Positions 34,491-43,789 are shown, counted from the first letter of the stretch. The stretch: 64,000 bases of DNA from Leptospira fluminis (GCF_004771275.1 NZ_RQEV01000010.1:186001-250000), one strand, 5' to 3'. The notes: generated from the letters alone by a model not told the origin. Made by a program: numbers and translations.

Positions 34491-34985
34491 CTAGCCTTTG
34501 AAATTCTGGAATTGAAGATCGAAAGGTAGATCCGCATTTTTTAACATTCGCATGATTTCCTGGAGATCGTCCTTTTTCTTTCCTTGGATTCGAACGCTGG
34601 TTCCCATAATGGTTGCGGTCACCTTTAGCTTGGAATCTTTGACGATCTTCGTGATTTCCTTGGTCTGCTCTTTTTCCAATCCGTTCTTGATCTTTACTTT
34701 CATCCGAACGGTATTTCCCGTGGCCGGCTCGACCTTGGATTTAAAATCGAAGGACTTCAATCCCAATCCTCTCTTGGCCATCTTATTGATCAATACGTCG
34801 ATAACGCTTTCCAACTTTGCTTCGTTATCGGAAGCGAGGATCAGGTTTTCCTCTTCCAGTTTGATTTCGGACTTGGATCCCTTAAAATCGAATCTGGTCT
34901 TGATTTCGCCGATCGCCTGGTTTACCGCGTTCACTAATTCGGGTTTATCGATTTCGGATACTACGTCGAAGGATGGATCGCTCAT
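34491..34985 (-). CDS. yajQ: YajQ-family nucleotide-binding protein
   Basis: 164 residues, the usual length. Family signatures: SFDVVSEIDKPELVNAVNQA, TRFDFKGSKSEI, GLGLKSFDFK, and VRIQGKKKDDLQEIM near the end. YajQ proteins bind nucleotides and RNA; a Xanthomonas member binds c-di-GMP. The ATG overlaps the alaS stop by 4 nt (ATGA), so it is translated with alaS. Confidence 0.95.
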   Translation of the reverse strand: MSDPSFDVVSEIDKPELVNAVNQAIGEIKTRFDFKGSKSEIKLEEENLILASDNEAKLESVIDVLINKMAKRGLGLKSFDFKSKVEPATGNTVRMKVKIKNGLEKEQTKEITKIVKDSKLKVTATIMGTSVRIQGKKKDDLQEIMRMLKNADLPFDLQFQNFKG

Positions 34986-37747
34986 ACTTTACTCCCGTTT
35001 AATGCCGCCTTTGCACGATCGACCGCCACTTGCACGGCCTCTTCCAATCTAGAGACGTTTTTACCGCCGCCCTGCGCCATATCCGGCTTTCCACCGCCCT
35101 TGCCTTCCAGCAACTCGCAAGCGAACTTTACCAGATCGCCGCAATGAACGACCTTGCCGGCCAAGTTTTGAGAACAAGTGACGATGATACTCGCATCCTC
35201 TTCGTTTCGGCTCGCGAGAACGGCGACCATGTCCTTTTCCCTAACTTTCAAACTATCCGAAAGTCCTTTCAGAGCTTTAGCGTCTTTGGAATCGAAAATC
35301 GCTTTTAGAACTTTGGTCGTCCCTGCGGATTCGGCATTCGCGAGAACGGACTGGATCACCGTCGGATTGTTTTCGAAATCCTTGGATTCCCGGTTTTTCT
35401 TTTCCTTCAAAAATTTGGACTGCGTTTCCTCGATTTCAAAGAAAAGTTTCTCGGAAAGTTCTCTGAGTTCCCGCACCGCATCCGATCCCTTTGCACGAAA
35501 GAGGGACCGGATTTCTTCCGGTCCGGGAACATGGGTTTGAATCGTAAGGGAGGCCGATTCCGGTCCTAAATCCTCTTTGATCTTCAGATTGAGATTTTGG
35601 ACGGATTCCGTAAGTTCCGCAAATCGATTCTGAAAAGTCTCGATCACCGCAGGTCCGGCTACCGCCTCTACGCGACGATTTCCTGCCCCTGGGCTGGATT
35701 CTTTTTTGATATAAAAATAACCTATGTCTCGAGTATTCCCTACGTGAGTTCCTCCGCAAAATTCCAGAGACCTATCCCCCATTTGCAGAACGCGGACGGA
35801 ATCGCCGTATTTTTCGTCAAAGGCGGCGACCGCCCCCGTCTTTTTCGCTTCTTCTATCGGTAGAACTTTCGTTTCGACCGGAATCGAAAGGGCAATACTT
35901 TCGTTCACCCAGGACTCTATCCTTCTGATTTCCTCTCCCGTCATAGGAGACGGATGGGAAAAATCGAATCTAAGATAATCGGGAGAGACTACGGATCCCT
36001 TTTGCATTACGTGCGTACCTAGGATTTTCCTCAAGGCTCCGTTCAAAAGGTGGGTGCCCGAATGGTGAGATTTCAACTTCTCGCGTCGTTCCTTTTCCAC
36101 CTCTAAAACCGCCGACTCGCCGACGGTAAAACTTCCATTTAACACGATTCCGTAATGTAGAATTACGTCGTTTTCCTTTTGAGTATCCAGGACTTTGAAC
36201 AAGGAGGAGCCCTTTTTGACGAAACCCGTATCGCCTTGCTGCCCCCCTCCTTCGGGGTAAAAAGGAGTGGCTCGGAACGTTAGGACTCCGGACTGACCTT
36301 CTCGCAGGGAATCCACGGATTTATTTTCGAAAAACGCGAAAGTGATCGGCGCTTCCGCTTCCAAGCGGGAATACCCTAGGAACTCGGTTTTATCAACCTT
36401 CGTTCCGGTAAAGAGAGCGGAACGATTCGCCTTCCAGGTCTCCCGTGAAGACTGCCTGTCCTTTTCCAACTCCTCGGAAAAGCCCTCCTTATCGAAGGAT
36501 AGTCCGTGTTCCGCCACGATTTCCTCCGTCATTTCAGCGGGAAAACCGTAAGTCCCGTAGAGAAGGAAACTGTCCTTACCGGAAAATGTTTTCGAGCCGG
36601 AGGCGACGGTTTTGGCTACCAAAGCTTCGATTTTCTCCAGACCGATCTCCAGCGTTTTCAAGAATAGTTCCTCTTCCGCAAGAAGGGTCCTTTCCACGCT
36701 AGCCGCATGGTTTTCTAATTCCGGATAACGTTCCTTGTAAATAGAAACGACGGGAGCTACCAACTTATGGAGGAAAGGTTCTCTCAATTCCAGTTTCCGC
36801 GCAAAGAGCACGGCCCTGCGGATCAAACGACGGATCACGTAACCCCTTCCCGTACGATCGGGAAAAATTCCGTCCCCTACGGAGAATAAAACGGACCGAA
36901 TATGGTCCGTGATCACACGGAAAGGGACCTTGGTCTCTTCCGCGTATTTCTTTCCGGAAACCTTCTCCACTTCGGAGATGATTCCCCTGAGTTCGTCCGT
37001 GTCGTAAACGGAGTCCACTTCTTGAAGAAGAAGCGCTACCCGCTCCAATCCGGAGCCGGTGTCTATGCCGGTCTGTTTCAGAGGATGAAGATTCCCCTCC
37101 GTATCCTGGTTGAACTGGTTGAATACTATATTCCAAAATTCTAAAAAACGATCGCAGTCGCAACCCGGTTTGCATTCCTTTTTGGTACCGCATTCCGGAA
37201 AACCCTTCTCCGGCCCGCGATCCAAATACAATTCCGAACAAGGACCGCAAGCCCCGCTGTCTCCCGCCGGTCCCCAAAAATTGTCCTTTTTTCCGAGACG
37301 GGTGATCCTTTCCGGAGGGATTCCTTTGGAAATCCAGATCCTTTCCGCCTCGTCATCGTTCTCGAAGACGGTGATCCAAATTTTTTCCTTAGGGAAACCG
37401 AGATAATTTACGGAACAATCCAGCGAATACTCGATCGCTTCCTCTTTGAAATAATCTCCGAAGCTGAAATTACCGAGCATCTCGAAAAACGTACAATGTC
37501 TTTCCGTTTTACCTACGTTTTCCAAATCGGTAGTGCGAAGGCACTTTTGAGCGGAAGTCGCTTTCGTATAAGGTAGTTCGACCGCTCCCGTAAAATACGG
37601 TTTGAACTGAACCATACCTGCGGTAGTGAATAATAATGTGGGGTCCCCCGCAGGTAAGAGGGAAGAGGAAGGGACCACGGTGTGACCCTTTTCCTTAAAG
37701 TAGTTCAGGAAGATATTTCGAATCTCGGCGACTTTCTTATACTTCAT
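34982..37747 (-). CDS. alaS: Alanyl-tRNA synthetase
   Basis: 921 residues. The N-terminus AEIRNIFLNYFKEKGHTVVPSSSLLP and FTTAGMVQFKPYFTG are the class II catalytic core. The editing domain has LKSHHSGTHLLNGAL and FCGGTHVGNTRDIG (zinc ligands), and the C-terminal DHHA1-type part ends with KGGGKPDMAQGGGKN. It charges tRNA-Ala and clears Ser or Gly mischarging. The ATG at 37747 was chosen because AGAGGAC lies just before it and it matches the family N-terminus; a 13-residue-longer ATG start is possible. A terminator-like hairpin lies directly upstream. Confidence 0.98.
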   Translation of the reverse strand: MKYKKVAEIRNIFLNYFKEKGHTVVPSSSLLPAGDPTLLFTTAGMVQFKPYFTGAVELPYTKATSAQKCLRTTDLENVGKTERHCTFFEMLGNFSFGDYFKEEAIEYSLDCSVNYLGFPKEKIWITVFENDDEAERIWISKGIPPERITRLGKKDNFWGPAGDSGACGPCSELYLDRGPEKGFPECGTKKECKPGCDCDRFLEFWNIVFNQFNQDTEGNLHPLKQTGIDTGSGLERVALLLQEVDSVYDTDELRGIISEVEKVSGKKYAEETKVPFRVITDHIRSVLFSVGDGIFPDRTGRGYVIRRLIRRAVLFARKLELREPFLHKLVAPVVSIYKERYPELENHAASVERTLLAEEELFLKTLEIGLEKIEALVAKTVASGSKTFSGKDSFLLYGTYGFPAEMTEEIVAEHGLSFDKEGFSEELEKDRQSSRETWKANRSALFTGTKVDKTEFLGYSRLEAEAPITFAFFENKSVDSLREGQSGVLTFRATPFYPEGGGQQGDTGFVKKGSSLFKVLDTQKENDVILHYGIVLNGSFTVGESAVLEVEKERREKLKSHHSGTHLLNGALRKILGTHVMQKGSVVSPDYLRFDFSHPSPMTGEEIRRIESWVNESIALSIPVETKVLPIEEAKKTGAVAAFDEKYGDSVRVLQMGDRSLEFCGGTHVGNTRDIGYFYIKKESSPGAGNRRVEAVAGPAVIETFQNRFAELTESVQNLNLKIKEDLGPESASLTIQTHVPGPEEIRSLFRAKGSDAVRELRELSEKLFFEIEETQSKFLKEKKNRESKDFENNPTVIQSVLANAESAGTTKVLKAIFDSKDAKALKGLSDSLKVREKDMVAVLASRNEEDASIIVTCSQNLAGKVVHCGDLVKFACELLEGKGGGKPDMAQGGGKNVSRLEEAVQVAVDRAKAALNGSKV

Positions 37748-37757
37748 TGTGTCCTCT

Positions 37758-37806
37758 AAAAACGAGAAATGCCCGAGGTCTTGCATTCAAGAACTTCAGG
37801 CATTTC
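37758..37806 (-). terminator. Intrinsic terminator or attenuator between rpsI and alaS
   Basis: On the minus strand: GAAATGCC pairs with GGCATTTC (8 bp, 37806-37799 and 37773-37766). Inside are TCTTG/CAAGA and an AG/CT pair around the loop AATG. It is followed by TCGTTTTT (T-run at 37762-37758). The T-run ends about 10 nt before the alaS ATG, so termination here would control alaS expression. Confidence 0.7.
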
Positions 37807-37831
37807 GAGAAACGGTTCGAAAAACGAAAGA

Positions 37832-38230
37832 TTAACGTTTAGAGAACTGAGTTCCTCTACGAGCTTTGTGTAGACCGTATTTTTTACGCTCTACCATTCT
37901 CGGGTCGCGGGTCAATAAACCTTCTTTCTTGACGGTCGGTCTGAATTCAGGGTTGTAACGACAGATCACCCGTGCAAGAGCATGACGGATCGCTCCGACT
38001 TGACCGATGATTCCTCCACCGGAAACGTTCAATTTCAGGTCGAATTTATCGTTCAGATTCAATAACGCGAGAGGGCTCAGAGCCTCTTTCAGATTGGAAC
38101 GACTGTTGTGCAGATAATCCTTGATATCCTTGTCGTTTACGAGGATTTTTCCGGAGCCTTCTTTTAACTTCACACGAGCGATCGCATTCTTTCTGCGACC
38201 TACGGCCCAAATTTCCTTGGCAGTTGCCAT
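37832..38230 (-). CDS. rpsI: 30S ribosomal protein S9
   Basis: 132 residues. [20 protein letters not shown] at the start, [20 protein letters not shown] in the middle and the basic end [17 protein letters not shown] are diagnostic. The ATG has AGGAGA upstream. It follows rplM by 13 bp. Confidence 0.98.
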   Translation of the reverse strand: MATAKEIWAVGRRKNAIARVKLKEGSGKILVNDKDIKDYLHNSRSNLKEALSPLALLNLNDKFDLKLNVSGGGIIGQVGAIRHALARVICRYNPEFRPTVKKEGLLTRDPRMVERKKYGLHKARRGTQFSKR

Positions 38231-38243
38231 TTAATCGATTCTC

Positions 38244-38693
38244 CTAAAGTTCCAGTTTCACGGGCTTTTGGGCACCGAGGTTGTGTTCGGCTCCCGGAAA
38301 AATCCGGAAGTGGGTCAGCATTTCCGCGCCGAGTTTGCTTTTGGGAAGCATGCCTTTTACTGCTTCGTACAAAATTCTCTCGGGATGTTTTTTTCTCATT
38401 TCCTGGAGAGGAGTGACGGTCATCCCGCCCGGATAACGTGAATGGTGAAAATATTCCTTTTGACTCTCTTTGCTTCCGGTAACGGCAATTTTAGCCGCAT
38501 TGACTACGATGATATTGTCACCGCAGTCTACGTTGGGGGTAAAAGTAGGTTTGTGCTTCCCCCTGAGTCTATGGGCGATTTCCGAAGCCAGGCGGCCAAG
38601 GGTTTTTCCTTCGGCATCCACGACGTACCAAGCCTTCTGGGCTTGTTCCTTTTTCAAGGAAGGAGTTCTATGCTGTTTAGATATGATTGGCAT
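38244..38693 (-). CDS. rplM: 50S ribosomal protein L13
   Basis: 149 residues from the ATG at 38693. The core signatures are [48 protein letters not shown] and [15 protein letters not shown]. The open frame upstream of this ATG runs through the GC-rich palindromic DNA and is not coding. The ribosome-binding site is weak (AGGA about 12 nt before). It is first gene of an rplM-rpsI unit; the region upstream holds repeat-like elements. Confidence 0.97.
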   Translation of the reverse strand: MPIISKQHRTPSLKKEQAQKAWYVVDAEGKTLGRLASEIAHRLRGKHKPTFTPNVDCGDNIIVVNAAKIAVTGSKESQKEYFHHSRYPGGMTVTPLQEMRKKHPERILYEAVKGMLPKSKLGAEMLTHFRIFPGAEHNLGAQKPVKLEL

Positions 38694-38758
38694 GGGGAAA
38701 AAACGTCCTGTATTGGCCAATTTCGCGTACCGACTATTGGGGTCAAGGATTTTTAGGG

Positions 38759-38817
38759 GTTGGGTTTCGGGCCCCCACCCGGCTCTGGGTGGGGGCCGGT
38801 GCGGTGGTACCCCCAAC
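38759..38817. repeat. GC-rich double-stem palindrome
   Basis: The core stem GGCCCCCACCC (38770-38780) / GGGTGGGGGCC (38787-38797) is a perfect 11 bp with the loop GGCTCT. It is enclosed by GTTGGG (38759-38764) / CCCAAC (38812-38817). It is the most GC-rich point of the region and begins about 66 bp upstream of the rplM start. Confidence 0.7.
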
Positions 38818-38886
38818 GGCCCGCACAACTTTCGAGCCTTTATCAGGGTTTTGGCATTATGGCAAGAACGTTTTTTGATAAAATTC

Positions 38887-38905
38887 TTGTAGGAGGTCCC
38901 CACAA
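38887..38905. repeat. Imperfect palindrome of a short Leptospira-type repeat
   Basis: TTGTAGGAGGTCCCCACAA. From memory it resembles the short TGTAGGA..TCCCACA palindromes that are frequent between Leptospira genes. I cannot verify copy number here. Confidence 0.35.
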
Positions 38906-38987
38906 AAAAGAATGAAAAAAAGAAGTTGTAGATACGGCGTTTTTATGATATAGAGACGAGCGGCAATTGCCCACAAACCCACCACCT

Positions 38988-39005
38988 CCACCCAAACCTG
39001 GGTGG
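38988..39005. repeat. Second GC-rich hairpin sharing GGGTGGGG with the first
   Basis: CCACCC (38988-38993) / GGGTGG (39000-39005), 6-bp stem, 6-nt loop. GGGTGGGGCC at 39000-39009 repeats the 3' arm of the hairpin at 38787-38797, which suggests the two are related ends of one element. Confidence 0.5.
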
Positions 39006-39053
39006 GGCCCTCAAAATCCCTCACTAGCAACGTCTAGTCCTGCTCAACGCTCC

Positions 39054-39728
39054 TTAGTCGCACTTGGTCAGATATACGCTAGTAATCGACACATCCACTT
39101 CCGGCCAGAGAACGGATTTTCCGTCCTTTCCCGTATGCAAATCTTTGCAAACTTGATTTAGTGCGGAGACAGCGTGTTCGGCTTTCCATTCCTTCAAAAG
39201 AACTGTGCCTTTCGTCTTCAGTAAATCGCCATTTTCTAATGTAAAATTCAGATGTACGTCACGACTGATTCCATTCATCGTCAATTTGACTACACCCGTT
39301 CCGGCATTTCCGGTTGCGTCGAACTTTACCGAAACAAAATGACCGGAGATCTTCCCTCCATCCTTCAGAGCACCGAAAAAAGCCCCTTTGATTTTGGCAT
39401 CCCGTTCCGGATTGGCGCTATCTAAGTCGATCGGCTCCAGAAAGAATTTAAATCCTCTCAAAGCTTCCTCGGGTGATTTTCCTGTTTTAAATCCGGTGAT
39501 CCGGATTTTCGTAAATTTTCCGCCTACACCGGTTTTTTCGGTGAACTTAAAGGCCCTCCACTCTACGCTCGTTTTTTCAGGATCGAGAGTAAATTTGCAG
39601 ATTCCCGGCTGGGGCGCGGCTTCCGTTTTGGATTGCCAATCGAGCAGGAGAATAGAGGATAAGATGAGTCCGAAGAAAACAAAACGTATTCCGGCAGACA
39701 GATTGGATTTTGCAGTTCTTAGTTTCAT
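39054..39728 (-). CDS. YceI-like exported protein
   Basis: 224 residues from the ATG at 39728. A signal peptide (about 1-36) ends near SKTEAAP. The mature part has the YceI lipocalin-like pattern: CKFTLDPEKTSVEWRAFKFTEKTGVGGKF, KISGHFVSVKFDATG, VKLTMNGISRDVHLNFTLE. The family binds polyisoprenoid lipids in the periplasm. It is divergent from thiL. Confidence 0.8.
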   Translation of the reverse strand: MKLRTAKSNLSAGIRFVFFGLILSSILLLDWQSKTEAAPQPGICKFTLDPEKTSVEWRAFKFTEKTGVGGKFTKIRITGFKTGKSPEEALRGFKFFLEPIDLDSANPERDAKIKGAFFGALKDGGKISGHFVSVKFDATGNAGTGVVKLTMNGISRDVHLNFTLENGDLLKTKGTVLLKEWKAEHAVSALNQVCKDLHTGKDGKSVLWPEVDVSITSVYLTKCD

Positions 39729-39794
39729 GTGTTTAAACTGAGACCGAACAAAAACGAAGTCAAGGTTTTTCGAAAAGGATTCTAGGAAAACGAT

Positions 39795-40718
39795 TTGAAC
39801 GAAGAAGAACTGATCTCCTCTCTTTATCCGGCGGGACAAGAACAGAATAGCGACTGTTACGTGGGTCGGAACGGTTTTTTGGTCACGACGGATACGATCG
39901 TAGAAGGGACTCATTTCCGATTGGATTGGAGCAGCCCCTCTGATATAGCCGCCAAATTGGTGGAAGTGAACGTATCCGATATAGCCGCCGCAAACGGAAC
40001 TCCGGAAAAGGCCTTTTTTAACTTCGGCCTTCCGGCAACCTCGAATCGTAGGGAATTCCTACTTCCATTCGTAAATAAGTTTAGAGAAACATTATATTCT
40101 TACGGAATAGAACTCTGCGGAGGAGACACTTACCGATCCGGAGAATTGAATCTTACGTTGACATTGATCGGAAGTTCCAAGGCCCCTTCTACGAGAAAAG
40201 GGGGTAGGGCGGGCGATCGGATCTATCTTACGGGAAACATAGGCTGTTCTTTATTGGGATATCGGATACTGGAGGGATCCTCCGGTCCCGTACAGCCGGA
40301 GCTCCGAAAAGCGGCATTAAACCGCCACTTAAGACCGGTTTCGAACCTATCCATTAGCAAATCCTTACATTCTAATTTTAAAATCCACGCATGTATGGAT
40401 CTTACCGACGGGTTAGCCCAGGATCTAAAAAAACTTGCGCATGCCTCGGATTTAATAATGGAAGTGGAACTGAATCGAATTCCAGTCCTTTCCGGAGTCG
40501 AAAACCTGATCGGATTGGATGGGGTCGTATCCTCGGGAGAAGAACTGGAATTGATATTTCTTTCCCCGGAGTTAATCCCGTCTGAATGGCTATCTACTCC
40601 GATCACTCCCATAGGTTCCGTACGTTCCGCAAAAGAAGACGAATCGCCTCGGGTAGAATTTTTGCATAATGGAAACGTAATCTATCCCGAGGAAAAAGGC
40701 TTCCGGCATTTCGGTTGA
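39795..40718 (+). CDS. thiL: Thiamine-monophosphate kinase
   Basis: 307 residues, slightly short for the family. Phosphorylates thiamine monophosphate to the diphosphate coenzyme. Signatures: VTTDTIVEGTHFRLDW (metal-binding Asp), KLVEVNVSDIAAANGTPEKAFFNFGLP, ELCGGDTYRS, YLTGNIGCSLLGY, CMDLTDGLAQDLKKLAHAS and SSGEELELIF. The usual Asp-Asp-Ala near the start reads SDCY. The start is a TTG at 39795 with AGGAAA upstream; no ATG is available before the conserved region. Confidence 0.93.
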   Translation: MNEEELISSLYPAGQEQNSDCYVGRNGFLVTTDTIVEGTHFRLDWSSPSDIAAKLVEVNVSDIAAANGTPEKAFFNFGLPATSNRREFLLPFVNKFRETLYSYGIELCGGDTYRSGELNLTLTLIGSSKAPSTRKGGRAGDRIYLTGNIGCSLLGYRILEGSSGPVQPELRKAALNRHLRPVSNLSISKSLHSNFKIHACMDLTDGLAQDLKKLAHASDLIMEVELNRIPVLSGVENLIGLDGVVSSGEELELIFLSPELIPSEWLSTPITPIGSVRSAKEDESPRVEFLHNGNVIYPEEKGFRHFG

Positions 40719-40745
40719 TTTCGAAAGATACGCCCGAATAGAAAT

Positions 40746-41918
40746 ATGCAAAAACAAAGGATAGGATTTCTGGATTTTTTACGGGGTTTTGCCCTATTCG
40801 GAATCTTGGCGGTCAACCTACCTTACTTCGCCAAGCCAATGGTAGTGGTCGGTTCCTTGGAAGAAAACCAGACCTTGTTGGACGAGATCGCTTCTTGGAT
40901 CGTAGCATTCTTTTTCGAATCCAAATTTTACATACTATTCTCCTTTTTGTTCGGTTATGGCGTCGCTCTTCAAGCTCAAGAGTGGAAGGATTCGTCCGCC
41001 TCCGGCAGATATTTTAGAAGAATGTTCGGGCTGCTGCTTCTCGGAATTTTGCACAGTACTTTTCTCTTTTTGGGGGATATACTGGTTTCGTATGCGATTC
41101 TCGGTTCACTGTCCTGGTTGTTTCGGAACAAAAGCGGATCCTGGTTGTACAGATTCTCCCTTCTCTGCCTATTCATCGGTATTTTTTTTCGAATGGTTCT
41201 CGTATACGGCCATGATGAATTCCAGGCGAAGATCGCCGAATCCCTTCCCGAAATCATTGCGAGATCCAAGACCGGATACCTGGGAACATTTTGGGATTCC
41301 GTAAAACAAAGATCGGAAGATACTCTAATTTCCTATCCGTTCACGATCCTATTCCAATGGCCTTCGGTTCTTGCGATGTTCTCCGTCGGCATGGCGGCGG
41401 CAAAATCCTCTTTGCTTCAGAATTGGGAATCCTCGCGAACGGAACTCCGAAAACTGTTCTTTTGGTTTTTCCCTTTCGGAATCCTAGGCAACTTCGTATA
41501 TCTTGCAAACTCACGGCATTTATTTATTTCCAACTTTCCCTTACAATGGAAAATATGGTTCACCGTAGTCGAAACGCTGAGTGCTCCGGCACTTTGTTTT
41601 TGCTATGTATACTTGTTAGGCTTATTTTATCACTCCGCAAGAAGTACCGGTGATCGCATCTGGTTCGAATCCGCCGGAAACTTTTCCCTTTCGAATTATC
41701 TAGGAGAATCGTTGGTCTGTTCCTGTCTTTTTTGCGGTTGGGGATTCGGATTCTACGATCGAATCGGAAATTTTGTCCTGTTACTTTTGGTTCCTCCGAT
41801 TTGGGGAGTCTGCCTCCTCTACTCTTATGTATGGAGAAAATTCTCGTTTTTCGGACCTGCAGAAATTCTCCTCCGAATCCTAACATACGGAAAACGGATA
41901 AAAATCCTCCGTCCCTAA
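40746..41918 (+). CDS. DUF418 (YeiB-type) membrane protein
   Basis: 390 residues with about nine to ten membrane segments. IGFLDFLRGFALFGILAVNL is the family N-terminal signature; FYILFSFLFGYGVALQ, RRMFGLLLLGILHSTFLFLGDILVSYAILG and SNYLGESLVCS follow. These proteins are distant acyltransferase-like inner-membrane proteins of unknown substrate. It starts 27 bp after thiL, so cotranscription is likely. Confidence 0.9.
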   Translation: MQKQRIGFLDFLRGFALFGILAVNLPYFAKPMVVVGSLEENQTLLDEIASWIVAFFFESKFYILFSFLFGYGVALQAQEWKDSSASGRYFRRMFGLLLLGILHSTFLFLGDILVSYAILGSLSWLFRNKSGSWLYRFSLLCLFIGIFFRMVLVYGHDEFQAKIAESLPEIIARSKTGYLGTFWDSVKQRSEDTLISYPFTILFQWPSVLAMFSVGMAAAKSSLLQNWESSRTELRKLFFWFFPFGILGNFVYLANSRHLFISNFPLQWKIWFTVVETLSAPALCFCYVYLLGLFYHSARSTGDRIWFESAGNFSLSNYLGESLVCSCLFCGWGFGFYDRIGNFVLLLLVPPIWGVCLLYSYVWRKFSFFGPAEILLRILTYGKRIKILRP

Positions 41919-41950
41919 TCCTTTCCGGTTATACGTAATGGGGAAAAATA

Positions 41951-41979
41951 TTGACAAAATCGGCCGCGTACGGTTAGAT
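41951..41979 (+). promoter_or_regulatory. Promoter of the FixL-like kinase gene
   Basis: TTGACA at 41951-41956, 17-bp spacer, TTAGAT at 41974-41979. The expected start site near 41986 gives a leader of about 100 nt. Confidence 0.5.
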
Positions 41980-42085
41980 CCGGAACCTACCGAATTATCC
42001 TATAGGCTCGGGAATTACTTCCTTTTTATTTGCATATTTTATGATATTCTTTTAAAAATTATCTGATTGGGAGCGGTATTCCGTT

Positions 42086-43789
42086 ATGTCTCGCGAAATT
42101 CATACTACGAACGGAATATCCAACTATAAGACCGCGTTGAGACAGAAGTGGTTTTCTTGGAAGGACGTTTCTTCGTTCTTCGAGCAGGTTTGCAATTTAG
42201 CCGTAGAACGGGGCGGATTTTTTTGCGCATTCATTCTCGAATGGGAAGCGGGAGAAGGAAAATGGAAAAAATTAGTCGGTGCCCCACGGGAATCGGCGGA
42301 TGCTCTCGGCGACTTTTTGAATCTTCTCCCGGAACCTACGAAAAAGAACACTTCGCCCGAACCTAAGAATTTAATCCTATTGCAGTCTTCCGGAAAAATA
42401 GTTTCTCTCTCTAAGTCCGCACAAAAGGGAGCCTACTCCGCCATGTTGGTTCCGATTCTGAACTTGGAAATCGAATCTAAAATTTTTCTTTTCTTGGTTT
42501 CCGACGACGGATCGGAATTCAACGAAATCGAAAACGAACTTTTAGCGGACGTCTCGTATCACCTCTCTTATGCGTATTCCCACCTAATCGAACAGAATCG
42601 GAGGCTATCCGCTCAAAAAGCGATGGCAACGAGCGAAAAGAAGTTTTTAGCCATCTTCGAAACGGTCGTGGACGCGATCATTCTGATAACGGAAAGAGCC
42701 GAAATCATCATGTTCAATCCTGCTGCGGAAAAAATGTTCGGCTTTTCCTCCGACGAGGTCACGGGAAAGAACGTAAAGGTACTGATGCCGGATCCGTTTT
42801 ATTCCGAACACGATTCGTATATAGAACGGTACATTCACACTTCCGAAAAAAGAATCATAGGAATCGGTAGGGAAGTATTGGCGATAAAGCAGGACGGAAC
42901 CATATTCCCGATCGAACTCGCAGTCTCGGAAGTTCATCTGGACGGGCATCGGTATTTCGTAGGAGTGATCAGAGACATTACGAGAAGGAAGAATGCCGAG
43001 GACAGCTTGGTCGCGAAAAACGAGGAACTGGAGCTTTTAAATAAAAGTCTGGAAGCCAGGATAGACCGAGAAATGAGCCTTCGTCGGGAAAGAGAAAGGA
43101 CATTGGAAGCGCAATCCAGGATGGCGGCGATGGGAGAGATGATCGGAAATATCGCCCACCAATGGAGGCAGCCTCTGAACGCGATCTCCATTTTGATCCA
43201 AGAAATGGAATTCGCTTATACCGAACAGGAATCGAACGAAAAGTACATTCAAGACACCACCTCTCGCATCCTGGATCTACTTCAGTCCATGTCCCAAACG
43301 ATAGACGATTTTCGTAACTTCTATAAACCGAATAAGGAAAAGGAGACCTTCAGCTTGCGTAATACCGTCGAGAAAAGTCTGTCTCTCGTCGCCGCAAGCA
43401 TGAAGAATCAGAATATAAAAATCGAGACCCATTTTTCGGGAAACGATACCGCTTACGGATACCCGAACGAACTCGCACAAGTATTACTGAATATTCTATC
43501 CAATGCGAAAGACGCTCTCTTACAGCACAAACCGGAAGTTCCTAGTATCCTTGTTCGCATTTTTTCCGAGGAAAATAGAAAGATCGTCGTCATAAAAGAC
43601 AACGGAGGCGGCTTCGATTCTTCAGTCGGAGACAAGATTTTTCTGCCGTATTTTTCCACAAAAGAACAGGGTGCAGGCGTAGGACTAGGTCTTTATATGT
43701 CAAAAGCGATCGTCGAAAAGAATATGGGGGGAAAATTGACGGCCAGCTCCGACGGAGTTGGAGCGGAGTTCCGAATCGAATTACCATGA
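42086..43789 (+). CDS. Histidine kinase with GAF-like and FixL-like PAS domains
   Basis: 567 residues, soluble. A GAF-like N-terminal domain (about 22-170) precedes a PAS domain (about 183-302) that reads VLMPDPFYSEHDSYIERYI, RIIGIGREV and KQDGTIFPIELAVSEV. His242 and Arg262 fall at the positions of the heme ligand His200 and the distal Arg220 of Bradyrhizobium FixL, at the same spacing, so heme-based oxygen sensing is possible. A coiled linker leads to GNIAHQWRQPLNAI with His358, NILSNAKDAL, KDNGGGFD and GVGLGLYMSKAIVE. The stop overlaps the next gene by 4 nt, so the kinase and the single-domain receiver are partners. Confidence 0.93.
   Translation: MSREIHTTNGISNYKTALRQKWFSWKDVSSFFEQVCNLAVERGGFFCAFILEWEAGEGKWKKLVGAPRESADALGDFLNLLPEPTKKNTSPEPKNLILLQSSGKIVSLSKSAQKGAYSAMLVPILNLEIESKIFLFLVSDDGSEFNEIENELLADVSYHLSYAYSHLIEQNRRLSAQKAMATSEKKFLAIFETVVDAIILITERAEIIMFNPAAEKMFGFSSDEVTGKNVKVLMPDPFYSEHDSYIERYIHTSEKRIIGIGREVLAIKQDGTIFPIELAVSEVHLDGHRYFVGVIRDITRRKNAEDSLVAKNEELELLNKSLEARIDREMSLRRERERTLEAQSRMAAMGEMIGNIAHQWRQPLNAISILIQEMEFAYTEQESNEKYIQDTTSRILDLLQSMSQTIDDFRNFYKPNKEKETFSLRNTVEKSLSLVAASMKNQNIKIETHFSGNDTAYGYPNELAQVLLNILSNAKDALLQHKPEVPSILVRIFSEENRKIVVIKDNGGGFDSSVGDKIFLPYFSTKEQGAGVGLGLYMSKAIVEKNMGGKLTASSDGVGAEFRIELP

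Larger units (their letters stand above)
38694..39053. other. Intergenic region upstream of rplM with repeat-like elements
   Basis: 360 bp between the convergent-side YceI gene stop and the rplM start. It carries two GC-rich palindromes sharing GGGTGGGG-CC (38759-38817 and 38988-39005) and a third imperfect palindrome at 38887-38905. These could be a small non-coding mobile element or RNA leader structures. No gene is seen. Confidence 0.55.

Noticed and set aside
38694..38903. 70-codon N-terminal extension of rplM
   Set aside because: It runs through the GC-rich palindromes and is not part of any L13 family N-terminus; the ATG at 38693 fits.
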